From assembly GCF_002741985.1 (NCBI RefSeq), contig NZ_APHW01000107.1, positions 1 through 56,569 on the forward strand: a DNA stretch of 56,569 nucleotides. The letters are read 5' to 3'. The notes beneath the pieces were generated by a model, which worked only from the letters and a program-made list of their open reading frames with translations, was not told where the DNA came from and made no database searches. The stretch's first letter is position 1. The number at the start of each line of letters is the position of its first letter. This stretch comes from Vibrio rotiferianus CAIM 577 = LMG 21460. Lineage in GTDB: Bacteria; Pseudomonadota; Gammaproteobacteria; Enterobacterales; Vibrionaceae. This document shows, in pieces, positions 9,074-16,823 of the stretch. The position numbers and the translations under genes were made by a program.

Positions 9074-9117
9074 GTTTCACCACCTTGCTCCGTATCAGAG
9101 AGGTGAAACTGCAGTTT
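9074..9117 (+). terminator. Possible terminator after the nasA-cobA-ybiB operon
   Basis: GTTTCACC (9074-9081) pairs perfectly with GGTGAAAC (9102-9109) over a 20-base loop, followed a few bases later by TTTT. The loop is long and the U tract short, so termination is only a possibility. Confidence 0.35.
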
Positions 9118-9197
9118 TGACCTCAATTGCGCTCATTCTTTACTTCGCGTTTGAGAATTAGAAATTCCCATATGGTAAGACGTAGAGGACATGGATA

Positions 9198-10114
9198 ATG
9201 GTTCTAAAGCATACCCCTCCCAAACAAAAGGCTTCTCATCCTATCCCGCAAGAAGCCTTCGATTGGTACGATGAATACGCTCACGGAAAGATCTCACGCC
9301 GCGAGTTCCTTAATAGGCTGGGTGGCCTTGCGGTGCTGGGTTTTAGCATGACGGCACTGGTCGATGCACTAACCCCGAATTACGCACTCGCAGAACAAGT
9401 TTCGTTTAACGATCCTGACATCAAAGCAACTTACGAAACCTTTCCATCTCCAAATGGGCATGGAGAAGGGCGTGGTTATTTGGTGATACCACAGAAGAAG
9501 ACCTTGAAATCGCCGACCGTGTTGGTGATTCATGAAAACCGAGGTCTGAACCCTTATATCAAAGATGTCGCAAGACGACTCGCGAAAGACGGCTTTATTG
9601 CTTTTGCCCCAGATGCCTATACCCACTTGGTGGCTATCCGGGGAATGATGATGAGGGTCGCGCCATGCAGAAAGAGATGGACAGAGCCAAGATTGAACAA
9701 GACTTTATTGCCGCAGCTAATTTCATCAAACAGCACGAGGATGGGAACGGTAGGTTGGGGGCGGTAGGGTTCTGCTTCGGTGGTTATATTGTCAATATGC
9801 TTGCAGCAGTGATGCCCGATGAGCTCGATGCAGGTGTGCCTTTCTATGGAACACCAGCGGCACAAGAGATCCAAAAGCAAGTCAAAGGGCCGTTGATGAT
9901 TCACTTTGCAGGACTCGATAAGCGTGTTAACGACACATGGCCCGCTTATGAACAGCAATTGATTGCAACCGACGCACAGTATCAAGCGCTAATGTATGAG
10001 AACGTCAACCATGGTTTCCATAACGACTCAACAGCACGCTACGCACCGGAAGAAGCAGCACTCGCTTGGGAGCGCACACTCGGCTTCTTCAAAGAACATC
10101 TCGCCTCTAGTTAA
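9198..10114 (+). pseudogene. Dienelactone hydrolase family protein with Tat signal, frameshifted
   Basis: The first frame starts at 9198 and carries KISRREFLNRLGGLAVLGFS, a twin-arginine (SRRxFL) export signal, then an alpha/beta-hydrolase start (TVLVIHENRGLNPYIKDVAR, FIAFAPDA). The homologous sequence continues in another frame to 10114 with GGYPGNDDEG, the nucleophile elbow GFCFGGY (Cys nucleophile as in dienelactone hydrolases) and NVNHGFHND (His). The break lies at about 9622-9628: one extra C (ACCCCAC for ACCCAC) would restore a continuous DAYTPLGGYPGNDDEG. Intact, it would be a periplasmic carboxymethylenebutenolidase-like hydrolase of about 305 residues. A sequencing deletion or a recent mutation are both possible. 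Confidence 0.8.
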
Positions 10115-10131
10115 AAGGCTTCTACTTTAGT

Positions 10132-10147
10132 TGGCACAGTCCTTGTT
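10132..10147 (+). promoter_or_regulatory. Candidate sigma-54 promoter of the ANTAR regulator gene
   Basis: TGGCAC-N5-TTGTT: a perfect -24 box, but GT replaces the usual GC at -12. It is supported mainly by the same TGGCAC box preceding nasA and nrtA. It lies 40-55 bases before the ATG at 10188. Confidence 0.45.
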
Positions 10148-10180
10148 ATGTCTCTCTTAGTGAGTGAGATATAAACAAGG
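10141..10180. repeat. Long imperfect inverted repeat covering the ANTAR gene ribosome site
   Basis: Bases 10141-10154 pair with 10166-10180 in 14 base pairs (one G-T, one bulged A) around an 11-base loop. The right arm contains AAGG of the ribosome binding site; the left arm overlaps the candidate -12 box. It could be a protein operator, or an SD-masking hairpin if transcription begins upstream. Confidence 0.5.
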
Positions 10181-10187
10181 AATGTGC

Positions 10188-10769
10188 ATGACTCAATCAA
10201 CGTCAAAAACACCCATCATAGTATGCTGTGATAGCCTCCAAGAGCAGGCTCGATTATCGGGCTTATTGAGCAAAGATTACGACGACATCATCGGTTGCCA
10301 ATTGGCACAGCTAGAAACGCTTATGCAGCGAGAGCCGTCAGCAAGCGTTGTGGTTGGATGGCAGCAACCAACCGCAGAACTGCGTTTGATCGTCGATTTC
10401 TGCCGCAGAAAATCGGCACCACTTCTTATCGTCTTAAAGCAATTATCATCCAATGATATCAATCGTTTATCAGAAAAAATGGACTATGTGCTCATGCCGC
10501 ACGATAGTGAGTTTGCGCTTCAGCCTTGGATTGAACATGCGACATTAGTGAGAGCGAAATTCGAAAGTATGCAATCGGAAATTGAATCGCTGACCCATAA
10601 GATCGAAGAGCGCAAGCTAGTGGAAAAAGCCAAGGGTCTGCTGATGAAGATGCACAGCGTTGATGAAGAACAGGCTTATAAAGCGCTAAGAAATTCAGCC
10701 ATGCAATCGAGCCAAACGCTCGCACAAGTTGCCAAGAATTTGATAACTACTTTGGAAGTGCTTGATTAG
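10188..10769 (+). CDS. nasT: NasT-like ANTAR-domain transcription antiterminator
   Basis: The 193-residue protein has an N-terminal receiver-like fold (about 10-115) that lacks the phosphoacceptor Asp context (VVVGWQQPT at that strand), then a coiled-coil (SEIESLTHKIEERKL), then an ANTAR domain (about 130-190) with VEKAKGLLMKMHSVDEEQAY. ANTAR domains bind paired hexaloop RNA hairpins and prevent termination. The ATG at 10188 is chosen because AAGGA lies 6 bases upstream; a GTG at 10164 in frame has no such site. The gene sits between two operons whose leaders contain A1/G4 hexaloops overlapping terminators, its likely targets. NasT proteins are normally held by NasS; no NasS gene is visible here. 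There is no NIT sensor domain as in NasR. Confidence 0.88.
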   Translation: MTQSTSKTPIIVCCDSLQEQARLSGLLSKDYDDIIGCQLAQLETLMQREPSASVVVGWQQPTAELRLIVDFCRRKSAPLLIVLKQLSSNDINRLSEKMDYVLMPHDSEFALQPWIEHATLVRAKFESMQSEIESLTHKIEERKLVEKAKGLLMKMHSVDEEQAYKALRNSAMQSSQTLAQVAKNLITTLEVLD

Positions 10770-10808
10770 TTTTTCTACCACTTTGGGGTTAGGGTGCATT
10801 TTCTAACG

Positions 10809-10825
10809 TGGTGCGTGTTGCACTA
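10809..10825. promoter_or_regulatory. Palindrome upstream of the nrtA promoter
   Basis: GGTGC-N5-GCACT-type inverted repeat about 75 bases upstream of the candidate sigma-54 promoter, in the position of an upstream activator site. The half-site order is opposite to the usual NtrC pattern (TGCAC...GTGCA), so the binder is unknown. Confidence 0.25.
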
Positions 10826-10897
10826 TCAGCAAGCAATAACGGGGAATAACAAACAGCAAGATACGCTAATTTATTGTATTTACAATGAAAAATAAGT

Positions 10898-10914
10898 TGG
10901 CACAGTAATTGGAT
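10898..10914 (+). promoter_or_regulatory. Candidate sigma-54 promoter of the nrtABC-nirBD operon
   Basis: TGGCAC-N5-TTGGA: an ideal -24 box with a -12 box differing from consensus by one base (GG for GC). It is placed 120-137 bases before nrtA, with the whole antitermination leader downstream. Confidence 0.5.
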
Positions 10915-10949
10915 TAGTAGATTTGGGTTTATTGTTGAATCGCTTATCT

Positions 10950-10971
10950 CAATTATCAACGGCGGTAATTG
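10950..10971 (+). promoter_or_regulatory. ANTAR hairpin P1 in the nrtA leader
   Basis: CAATTATC (10950-10957) pairs with GGTAATTG (10964-10971), seven Watson-Crick pairs and one G-T, closing the hexaloop AACGGC. Loop positions A1 and G4 match the ANTAR recognition rule. Confidence 0.75.
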
Positions 10972-10977
10972 TAGACT

Positions 10978-10991
10978 TAGCAACGGCGCTA
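10978..10991 (+). promoter_or_regulatory. ANTAR hairpin P2 in the nrtA leader, overlapping the terminator
   Basis: TAGC-AACGGC-GCTA: a four-pair stem whose hexaloop is identical to that of the hairpin at 10950-10971, six bases away. Its loop end and 3' arm (10985-10991) are also the start of the terminator 5' arm, so formation of this hairpin blocks the terminator. Confidence 0.75.
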
Positions 10992-11020
10992 CTGCTCTTC
11001 GGAGTAGTGGCGCTTTTTTT
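10985..11020 (+). terminator. Intrinsic terminator/attenuator in the nrtA leader
   Basis: A 12-13 bp stem (10985-10997 with 11002-11014) capped by a TTCG tetraloop and followed by a run of seven T residues (11014-11020). It ends only 14 bases before the nrtA start codon, so it must be conditionally read through for the operon to be expressed. Confidence 0.9.
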
Positions 11021-11034
11021 ATGGGAGCAAACCA

Positions 11035-12399
11035 ATGAAATGGAGTTCGATGCTGAAAGTGTCAGCAATTTCGTTATCGGTATTCACCACGGTCAGCGTA
11101 AAGGCAGAGTTGGGTGAGCCAGAAATTGAAGACCTGAAGTTTGGTTTTATTAAGTTAACCGATATGGCACCGCTGGCGGTTGCTTATGAGAAAGGCTTTT
11201 TTGAAGATGAAGGCTTGTACGTCACTTTAGAAGCGCAAGCAAACTGGAAGGTGCTATTAGACCGAGTCATCGATGGTGAGCTTGCTGGTGCACACATGCT
11301 TGCTGGTCAGCCATTGGGCGCGACGATTGGTGTCGGCACAAAAGCAGAAGTGATAACCGCGTTCAGTATGGATTTGAACGGTAACGCAATCACGGTTTCC
11401 AATGATACTTGGGAGCAGATGAAGCAGTACATTCCAAAGCAACCGGATGGTAAACCAGTTCACCCAATCAAAGCGGATGCATTGAAGCCTGTGGTCGACA
11501 GCTATCTGGATAAAGGCAAACCGTTCAACATGGGCATGGTGTTTCCTGTATCGACGCACAACTATGAGTTGCGTTACTGGTTAGCGGCAGGCGGGATTCA
11601 TCCAGGTTTTTACGCACCAGAATCCGGTGACAACAGTGGTCAGTTGGATGCTGACGTTCTTTTGAGTGTTACACCGCCACCACAAATGCCAGCAACGATG
11701 GAAGCGGGCACGATCAAAGGGTACTGCGTCGGCGAACCATGGAACCAACAAGCCGTATTCAAAGGCATAGGCACACCAGTCGTGACCGATTACGAGATCT
11801 GGAAGAACAACCCAGAGAAAGTGTTTGGTGTTTCTAAAGCTTGGGCTGAGAAGTATCCAAACACGCACATTCGCGTAGTGAAAGCCTTGATTCGAGCGGC
11901 ACATTGGTTGGATGAAAACGACAATGCCAACCGCCAAGAAGCAGTGAAGATGCTATCAACAAGCGAATACGTTGGAGCCGATGCCGAAGTTATCGCCAAC
12001 TCAATGACGGGCACATTTGAATACGAGAAAGGCGACAAACGAGACGTGCCAGACTTCAACGTGTTCTTTCGTCATAACGCCACATATCCGTATTACAGCG
12101 ATGCGATTTGGTATCTGACCCAAATGCGTCGCTGGGGGCAAATCTCAAGCGAGAAATCCGATGATTGGTACATGGATGTCGCAAAAGAGGTTTACCGTCC
12201 GGACATTTACCAACAAGCGGCTCAAGCACTGATTGAAGATGGTGTGTTGAGCAAAAAAGACTTCCCAGATTTTAGTGCTGAAGATGGTTTCCGTGCGCCA
12301 CAAACACACTTTATCGACAACATCGTTTATGACGGTCGCGAGCCAAATAAATATCTAGAGAAGTTCTCTATCGGGCTTAAAGGAAAAGACAAAGTTTAG
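11035..12399 (+). CDS. nrtA: ABC-type nitrate/nitrite transporter, periplasmic substrate-binding protein
   Basis: The 454-residue protein has an N-terminal signal peptide ending near SVKA (about residue 23), then the NrtA/SsuA-like fold: LKFGFIKLTDMAPLAVAYEKG, DGELAGAHMLAGQPLGATIG, MVFPVSTHNYELRYWLAAGGI and YCVGEPWNQQAV. The last two are characteristic of NrtA/NasF-family nitrate binders. It captures nitrate (probably nitrite too) in the periplasm for NrtBC. GGGAGC stands 8 bases before the ATG. It is the first gene of nrtABC-nirBD, immediately behind the antitermination leader. The export signal argues against it doubling as the cytoplasmic NasS sensor. Confidence 0.94.
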   Translation: MKWSSMLKVSAISLSVFTTVSVKAELGEPEIEDLKFGFIKLTDMAPLAVAYEKGFFEDEGLYVTLEAQANWKVLLDRVIDGELAGAHMLAGQPLGATIGVGTKAEVITAFSMDLNGNAITVSNDTWEQMKQYIPKQPDGKPVHPIKADALKPVVDSYLDKGKPFNMGMVFPVSTHNYELRYWLAAGGIHPGFYAPESGDNSGQLDADVLLSVTPPPQMPATMEAGTIKGYCVGEPWNQQAVFKGIGTPVVTDYEIWKNNPEKVFGVSKAWAEKYPNTHIRVVKALIRAAHWLDENDNANRQEAVKMLSTSEYVGADAEVIANSMTGTFEYEKGDKRDVPDFNVFFRHNATYPYYSDAIWYLTQMRRWGQISSEKSDDWYMDVAKEVYRPDIYQQAAQALIEDGVLSKKDFPDFSAEDGFRAPQTHFIDNIVYDGREPNKYLEKFSIGLKGKDKV

Positions 12400-12424
12400 G
12401 ATGAGCAGTCCTACAAAAAATACA

Positions 12425-12446
12425 GCGGGCAGGTGAGTCTGCCCGC
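12425..12446 (+). other. Stable intercistronic hairpin between nrtA and nrtB
   Basis: GCGGGCAG-GTGAGT-CTGCCCGC is a perfect 8-bp GC-rich stem with no following U tract. Such hairpins protect the 3' end of the upstream message, which would raise binding protein relative to permease. The role is inferred from position and structure. Confidence 0.6.
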
Positions 12447-12479
12447 AATAACAAGGATGTAAATTTCTTAGGAGTGAGT

Positions 12480-13445
12480 ATGTCTAGTAATGTCATTTCC
12501 CTGTTTCCTGCTAAGCAGGTAGTGAACCGAAGTCGGTTGGTGCTTTTGCCCGTCATTGGTTTGCTTATCTTTTTGGCAATGTGGCACTTAGCAGCGAGAG
12601 AAGTGCAAACCTCATTAGGTACGCTACCGGGACCTGTGCAAACTTTTCAGCAGTTCAGCAACCTTGTCGATGACCATTGGCAAGAGCGAGAAAAGGAACA
12701 AGCGTTTATCGAACGTCAGGAAAAACGAAATGCTGCGAAGTTAGCCAAGAATCCAGACGCGGAAGTGAAGATTCGTCCTTACACAGGTAAGCCGACGTTC
12801 TTCGATCAAATCATAACAAGCTTAGTGACTGTGACTGCGGGCTTTTTGCTGGCGACGGTTATCGCGATTCCGCTTGGCATCGTGCTTGGTCTTAATCAAG
12901 GGCTGTATCAAGCGTTCAACCCAATCATTCAATTGCTCAAGCCTGTATCACCTTTGGCATGGCTGCCTATCGTTACTATGGTGGTGAGTGCCACTTATGT
13001 GAGTGATGACCCGATGTTTGCTAAGTCGTTCATCAACTCACTGATCACAGTGGCGCTGTGTAGCTTGTGGCCGACGCTGATTAATACCGCTGTGGGTGTA
13101 ACGAGCGTTGATAAAGACTTAATCAACGTGAGCAAAGTGCTTCAACTTTCGTGGTGGCAGCACATCCGCACCATCGTTTTACCTTCTGCCATTCCAATGA
13201 TCTTCACAGGTTTACGTCTCTCTTTAGGTATCGCATGGATGGTGTTGATTGCGGCAGAAATGCTCGCGCAGAACCCAGGGTTAGGCAAGTTCGTTTGGGA
13301 TGAGTTCCAGAACGGCAGTTCAGCATCATTGGGGCGCATCATGGTGGCAGTTATCACCATTGGTTTTATCGGTTTGATGCTCGATAGAGGCATGCTGCAA
13401 CTTCAAAAGTGGCTGTCTTGGAACAAACAACAAGCGTTGAGATAA
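12480..13445 (+). CDS. nrtB: ABC-type nitrate transporter, permease
   Basis: The 321-residue inner-membrane protein has an initial helix near 25-45 (VLLPVIGLLIFLAMWHLA), a charged linker (WQEREKEQAFIERQEKRN), then the BPD_transp_1 domain with about five helices. The EAA-like loop contacting the ATPase is visible around LINVSKVLQLSWWQHIRTIV and PSAIPMIFTGLRLSLGIAW. ATG at 12480 is preferred over the in-frame GTG at 12474 because AGGAG (12470-12474) sits 5 bases before it. The linker insert of about 50 residues lengthens the segment before the pore helices, as in other proteobacterial NrtB proteins. Confidence 0.93.
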   Translation: MSSNVISLFPAKQVVNRSRLVLLPVIGLLIFLAMWHLAAREVQTSLGTLPGPVQTFQQFSNLVDDHWQEREKEQAFIERQEKRNAAKLAKNPDAEVKIRPYTGKPTFFDQIITSLVTVTAGFLLATVIAIPLGIVLGLNQGLYQAFNPIIQLLKPVSPLAWLPIVTMVVSATYVSDDPMFAKSFINSLITVALCSLWPTLINTAVGVTSVDKDLINVSKVLQLSWWQHIRTIVLPSAIPMIFTGLRLSLGIAWMVLIAAEMLAQNPGLGKFVWDEFQNGSSASLGRIMVAVITIGFIGLMLDRGMLQLQKWLSWNKQQALR

Positions 13446-13456
13446 GGGAAACGATC

Positions 13457-14293
13457 ATGGAAAAAGCATTATTAGATCTAACGCGTTTAGGGATGCGATT
13501 CCCAACGCCAGATGGCGAGTTCATCGCGCTTAAGAACGTCGATTTACAAATCAATAAAGGCGAGTTTGTATCCCTAATTGGTCACTCTGGCTGTGGTAAA
13601 TCAACGGTATTGAACTTAGTCGCAGGGCTGCACATGCCAACAGACGGCGGCGTGATCGTCGATGGACGAGAAGTAGCTGGACCAGGACCTGACCGCGCAG
13701 TGGTGTTCCAAAACCATTCATTACTGCCTTGGTTAACCGTGTATCAAAACGTTGAGCTTGCAGTAAAACAAATTGCCGGCAAAAAGGGCAAAGCGTGGAT
13801 TCAGGAACAAGTGAACCACTATTTAGAGTTGATTCAAATGCAGCATGCTGCGCACAAAAAGCCGGATGAAATCTCGGGCGGTATGAAGCAGCGAGTCGGC
13901 ATCGCGAGAGCACTGGCACTTCAACCAAAGGTTTTGCTGATGGATGAACCATTTGGCGCGTTGGATGCGTTGACACGTGCACACCTACAGGATGCACTGA
14001 TGAAGATCCAAGCCGAGCTAAACAACACTGTCATCATGATTACCCACGACGTGGATGAAGCCGTGCTGCTATCCGACAAAATCGTGATGATGACTAACGG
14101 ACCGGCAGCAACCATTGGAGAAGTGTTAGAAGTGAATCTACCTCGCCCTCGTGAGCGTGTCGCACTGGCGGATGATGCGCAGTATCAAAAGTGTCGACAA
14201 GCGGTGTTGAAGTTCCTTTACGAGAAGCAATCCAAAGTCGAGATTCCTGCTTCGAAAGAAGACAAACCCAAAACCGCAGCGCAAACGGCATAA
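13457..14293 (+). CDS. nrtC: ABC-type nitrate transporter, ATP-binding subunit
   Basis: The 278-residue ATPase shows Walker A GHSGCGKST, Q-loop VVFQNHSLLPW, signature SGGMKQRVGIARALA, Walker B VLLMDEPFGALDA and H-loop MITHDVDEAV, so it is complete and presumably active. It powers nitrate import through NrtB. AAGGGA precedes the ATG at 13457, 11 bases after nrtB stops; an upstream in-frame start would lie inside nrtB. The C-terminal tail (about 255-278) is a Lys/Pro-rich extension, and there is no fused NrtA-like regulatory domain as in cyanobacterial NrtC. Confidence 0.95.
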   Translation: MEKALLDLTRLGMRFPTPDGEFIALKNVDLQINKGEFVSLIGHSGCGKSTVLNLVAGLHMPTDGGVIVDGREVAGPGPDRAVVFQNHSLLPWLTVYQNVELAVKQIAGKKGKAWIQEQVNHYLELIQMQHAAHKKPDEISGGMKQRVGIARALALQPKVLLMDEPFGALDALTRAHLQDALMKIQAELNNTVIMITHDVDEAVLLSDKIVMMTNGPAATIGEVLEVNLPRPRERVALADDAQYQKCRQAVLKFLYEKQSKVEIPASKEDKPKTAAQTA

Positions 14294-14303
14294 GGAGGCA
14301 ACG

Positions 14304-16823
14304 ATGAACAGTCCTTTAACGATTCCAGTAAAGAACGCATTGAGCCACATCGTTGTGGTAGGCAACGGTATGGTCGGGCAACACCTCGTCGAGCAATTAG
14401 TGCAGAAAAACGCGCATTTGGAGCACCGAATTACCGTGATTGGTGCAGAGCGTTTTATTGCATATGACCGTGTACAGTTGTCCTCTTTGTTTGCGGGTAA
14501 GTCTCATGATGATTTGATGCTGAGTAACCAAGAATGGTACGACATGCATGGCATCCAACTCGTACTTGGCAGCCAAGTAACAGGCATCGACAGAGAGCAA
14601 AAGCGCATTCTGCTTGATGGTGAAGATGTGCTGGGTTACGACCAACTCGTGCTCGCTACCGGTTCTTACCCATTTGTGCCGCCAATTGAAGGTAAAGACC
14701 GAGACAACGTGTTTGTCTACCGCACGCTTGATGACCTTTCACAAATCAAGAAGGCATGTGAAGGCGCAAGAACAGGTGCAGTGATTGGCGGTGGCTTATT
14801 GGGTTTAGAAGCGGCAAACGCACTTAAATTATTGGGGTTAGAAACTCACGTCATTGAATTTGCGCCTCGCCTGATGCCCGTACAGTTAGATGATGGTGCT
14901 GGCTTAGTGCTAAAAGAGAAGATTGAAGCGCTAGGGTTAACCGTACATACCTCGACGGGTACGGAGCGAATCTGCGATGGTGAAACGGCTAAACATCGCA
15001 TGGTGTTTAAAGACAAAGATCCTCTCGAAGTGGATGTGATTGTCTTTTCCGCAGGGATTCGCCCTCAAGATGAGTTGGCAAGAATAGCTGAGCTAGAAGT
15101 AGGCGAGCGAGGCGGCATTGTGATTAATAACCAATGCCAAACCAGCGATGAGAACATTTACGCGATTGGCGAATGTGCCCTTTGGGAGCAGAAGATCTTT
15201 GGTTTGGTCGCACCCGGTTACACTATGGCGAGAACCACTGCCGATGTCTTGACTGGTATGCCAAGCGAAGGTTTTAAAGGCGCAGACATGAGCACCAAGC
15301 TCAAGCTACTTGGGGTGGATGTGGCGTCTATCGGCGATGCACAAATGCAAACCGTAGGCGCACAAGAAATGGTCTTGCAAGATGCGGTCGCAGGCATCTA
15401 CAAAAAGCTGGTGGTTGATGCGAGTGGTACCCAATTACTTGGTGCGATTCTCGTCGGTGACAACAGCGACTACGATGCGCTCTTACAGTGTTATTTGAAC
15501 AAAACGGTCCTGCCAGACCACGCGGCGAACCTGCTGTTTGATACCGGAATGCTGGATGGAGAGATGCCAGACAGCGCCATTATCTGTTCTTGTCACAACG
15601 TCACAAAAGGTGACTTAGTTGCCGAGATACAAGCTGGCACCACCAACCTGACGGACCTTAAAGCCAACACCAAAGCCGGTACTGGCTGTGGTGGGTGTAG
15701 CAATATGGTGAAGTCGGTATTGGATACTCAACTGGCAGCTATGGGGGTAGAGGTTAACAACCACCTTTGTGAGCACTTTGAGCTCAGTCGCCAAGAGATG
15801 TTTCATATTTGCCAAGTGGAACAAATCAAAGACTTCGACACCTTAATTGCACTGCATGGCAAAGGGTATGGGTGTGATATCTGTAAGCCGACAGCAGCAT
15901 CCGTGTTCGCTTCTTTGTGGAATGAACACATCATGGAGCCTCAACATCAATCTCTGCAAGATTCTAATGATGCCTTTATGGCAAACCTGCAAAAAGATGG
16001 CTCTTACTCAATTGTGCCTCGTGTTCCGGGCGGTGAAATCACACCAGACAAACTCATCGTGCTAGGCGAAGTCGCTCAGCAATACGATCTGTACACCAAA
16101 ATCACTGGCGGTCAGCGCGTGGATTTATTTGGTGCGCAGTTAGAGCAACTCCCAGAAATCTGGCAAACCTTAATTGATGCTGGTTTTGAAACAGGGCACG
16201 CCTACGGCAAGTCGGTGCGCACCGTGAAATCTTGCGTGGGTTCTACTTGGTGTCGTTATGGTGTTGATGACTCGGTCGGATTAGCCATTGAGTTAGAGAA
16301 CCGCTACAAAGGATTGCGAGCGCCCCATAAGCTTAAGTTTGCCGTATCGGGCTGTACTCGCGAGTGTGCAGAAGCGCAGAGTAAAGACATTGGGGTGATC
16401 GCTACTGAAAACGGCTGGAATCTATACGTTTGTGGTAATGGCGGCATGAGACCACGACACGCTGATTTATTTGCATCCGACTTATCCAAATCAGAGTTGA
16501 TCACCATGATCGACCGAGTATTGATGTTCTACGTCAGCACCGCAGATCGCTTGCAGCGTACGTCGGTGTGGATGGAGAACATGGAAGGGGGCCTAGATTA
16601 CCTTAAACAAGTGATTTTGGATGACTCTCTGAATCTATGTGATTCTTTGGATGAACAAATGGCGCGCGTCGTAGATACCTATCAATGTGAGTGGAAGAGT
16701 ACGCTGGATAATCCTCAGAAATTGCAACGCTTCCGTCCTTTCTTGAACAGCACGTCGGGCAGCAAAGTCTTACCGTACCAACGTGTGCGCGGTCAGCGTA
16801 TTCCGGTGAAACAGGAGGTGTAA
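14304..16823 (+). CDS. nirB: NADH-dependent nitrite reductase, large subunit
   Basis: The 839-residue enzyme reduces nitrite to ammonium in the cytoplasm with NADH. Domain order: FAD/NADH oxidoreductase (about 10-330, VVVGNGMVGQHLVEQL and VIGGGLLGLEAANALK), BFD-like [2Fe-2S] domain (about 427-480, CSCHNVTKGD with GTGCGGC), then two nitrite/sulfite reductase half-domains. The siroheme/[4Fe-4S] cysteines appear as CVGSTWC (about 644-650) and CTREC (about 683-687), matching the E. coli NirB arrangement. AAGGAGG lies just upstream, 10 bases after nrtC. Directly followed by nirD with no gap. Confidence 0.97.
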   Translation: MNSPLTIPVKNALSHIVVVGNGMVGQHLVEQLVQKNAHLEHRITVIGAERFIAYDRVQLSSLFAGKSHDDLMLSNQEWYDMHGIQLVLGSQVTGIDREQKRILLDGEDVLGYDQLVLATGSYPFVPPIEGKDRDNVFVYRTLDDLSQIKKACEGARTGAVIGGGLLGLEAANALKLLGLETHVIEFAPRLMPVQLDDGAGLVLKEKIEALGLTVHTSTGTERICDGETAKHRMVFKDKDPLEVDVIVFSAGIRPQDELARIAELEVGERGGIVINNQCQTSDENIYAIGECALWEQKIFGLVAPGYTMARTTADVLTGMPSEGFKGADMSTKLKLLGVDVASIGDAQMQTVGAQEMVLQDAVAGIYKKLVVDASGTQLLGAILVGDNSDYDALLQCYLNKTVLPDHAANLLFDTGMLDGEMPDSAIICSCHNVTKGDLVAEIQAGTTNLTDLKANTKAGTGCGGCSNMVKSVLDTQLAAMGVEVNNHLCEHFELSRQEMFHICQVEQIKDFDTLIALHGKGYGCDICKPTAASVFASLWNEHIMEPQHQSLQDSNDAFMANLQKDGSYSIVPRVPGGEITPDKLIVLGEVAQQYDLYTKITGGQRVDLFGAQLEQLPEIWQTLIDAGFETGHAYGKSVRTVKSCVGSTWCRYGVDDSVGLAIELENRYKGLRAPHKLKFAVSGCTRECAEAQSKDIGVIATENGWNLYVCGNGGMRPRHADLFASDLSKSELITMIDRVLMFYVSTADRLQRTSVWMENMEGGLDYLKQVILDDSLNLCDSLDEQMARVVDTYQCEWKSTLDNPQKLQRFRPFLNSTSGSKVLPYQRVRGQRIPVKQEV

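Noticed and set aside
11035..12399. NrtA protein acting as the missing cytoplasmic NasS
   Set aside because: It has a clear cleavable signal peptide and is encoded with permease and ATPase, so a transport role is far more likely.
13551..13997. 148-codon antisense frame within nrtC
   Set aside because: The opposite strand encodes every ABC ATPase motif without interruption; the antisense translation is unlike any protein and has no ribosome site.
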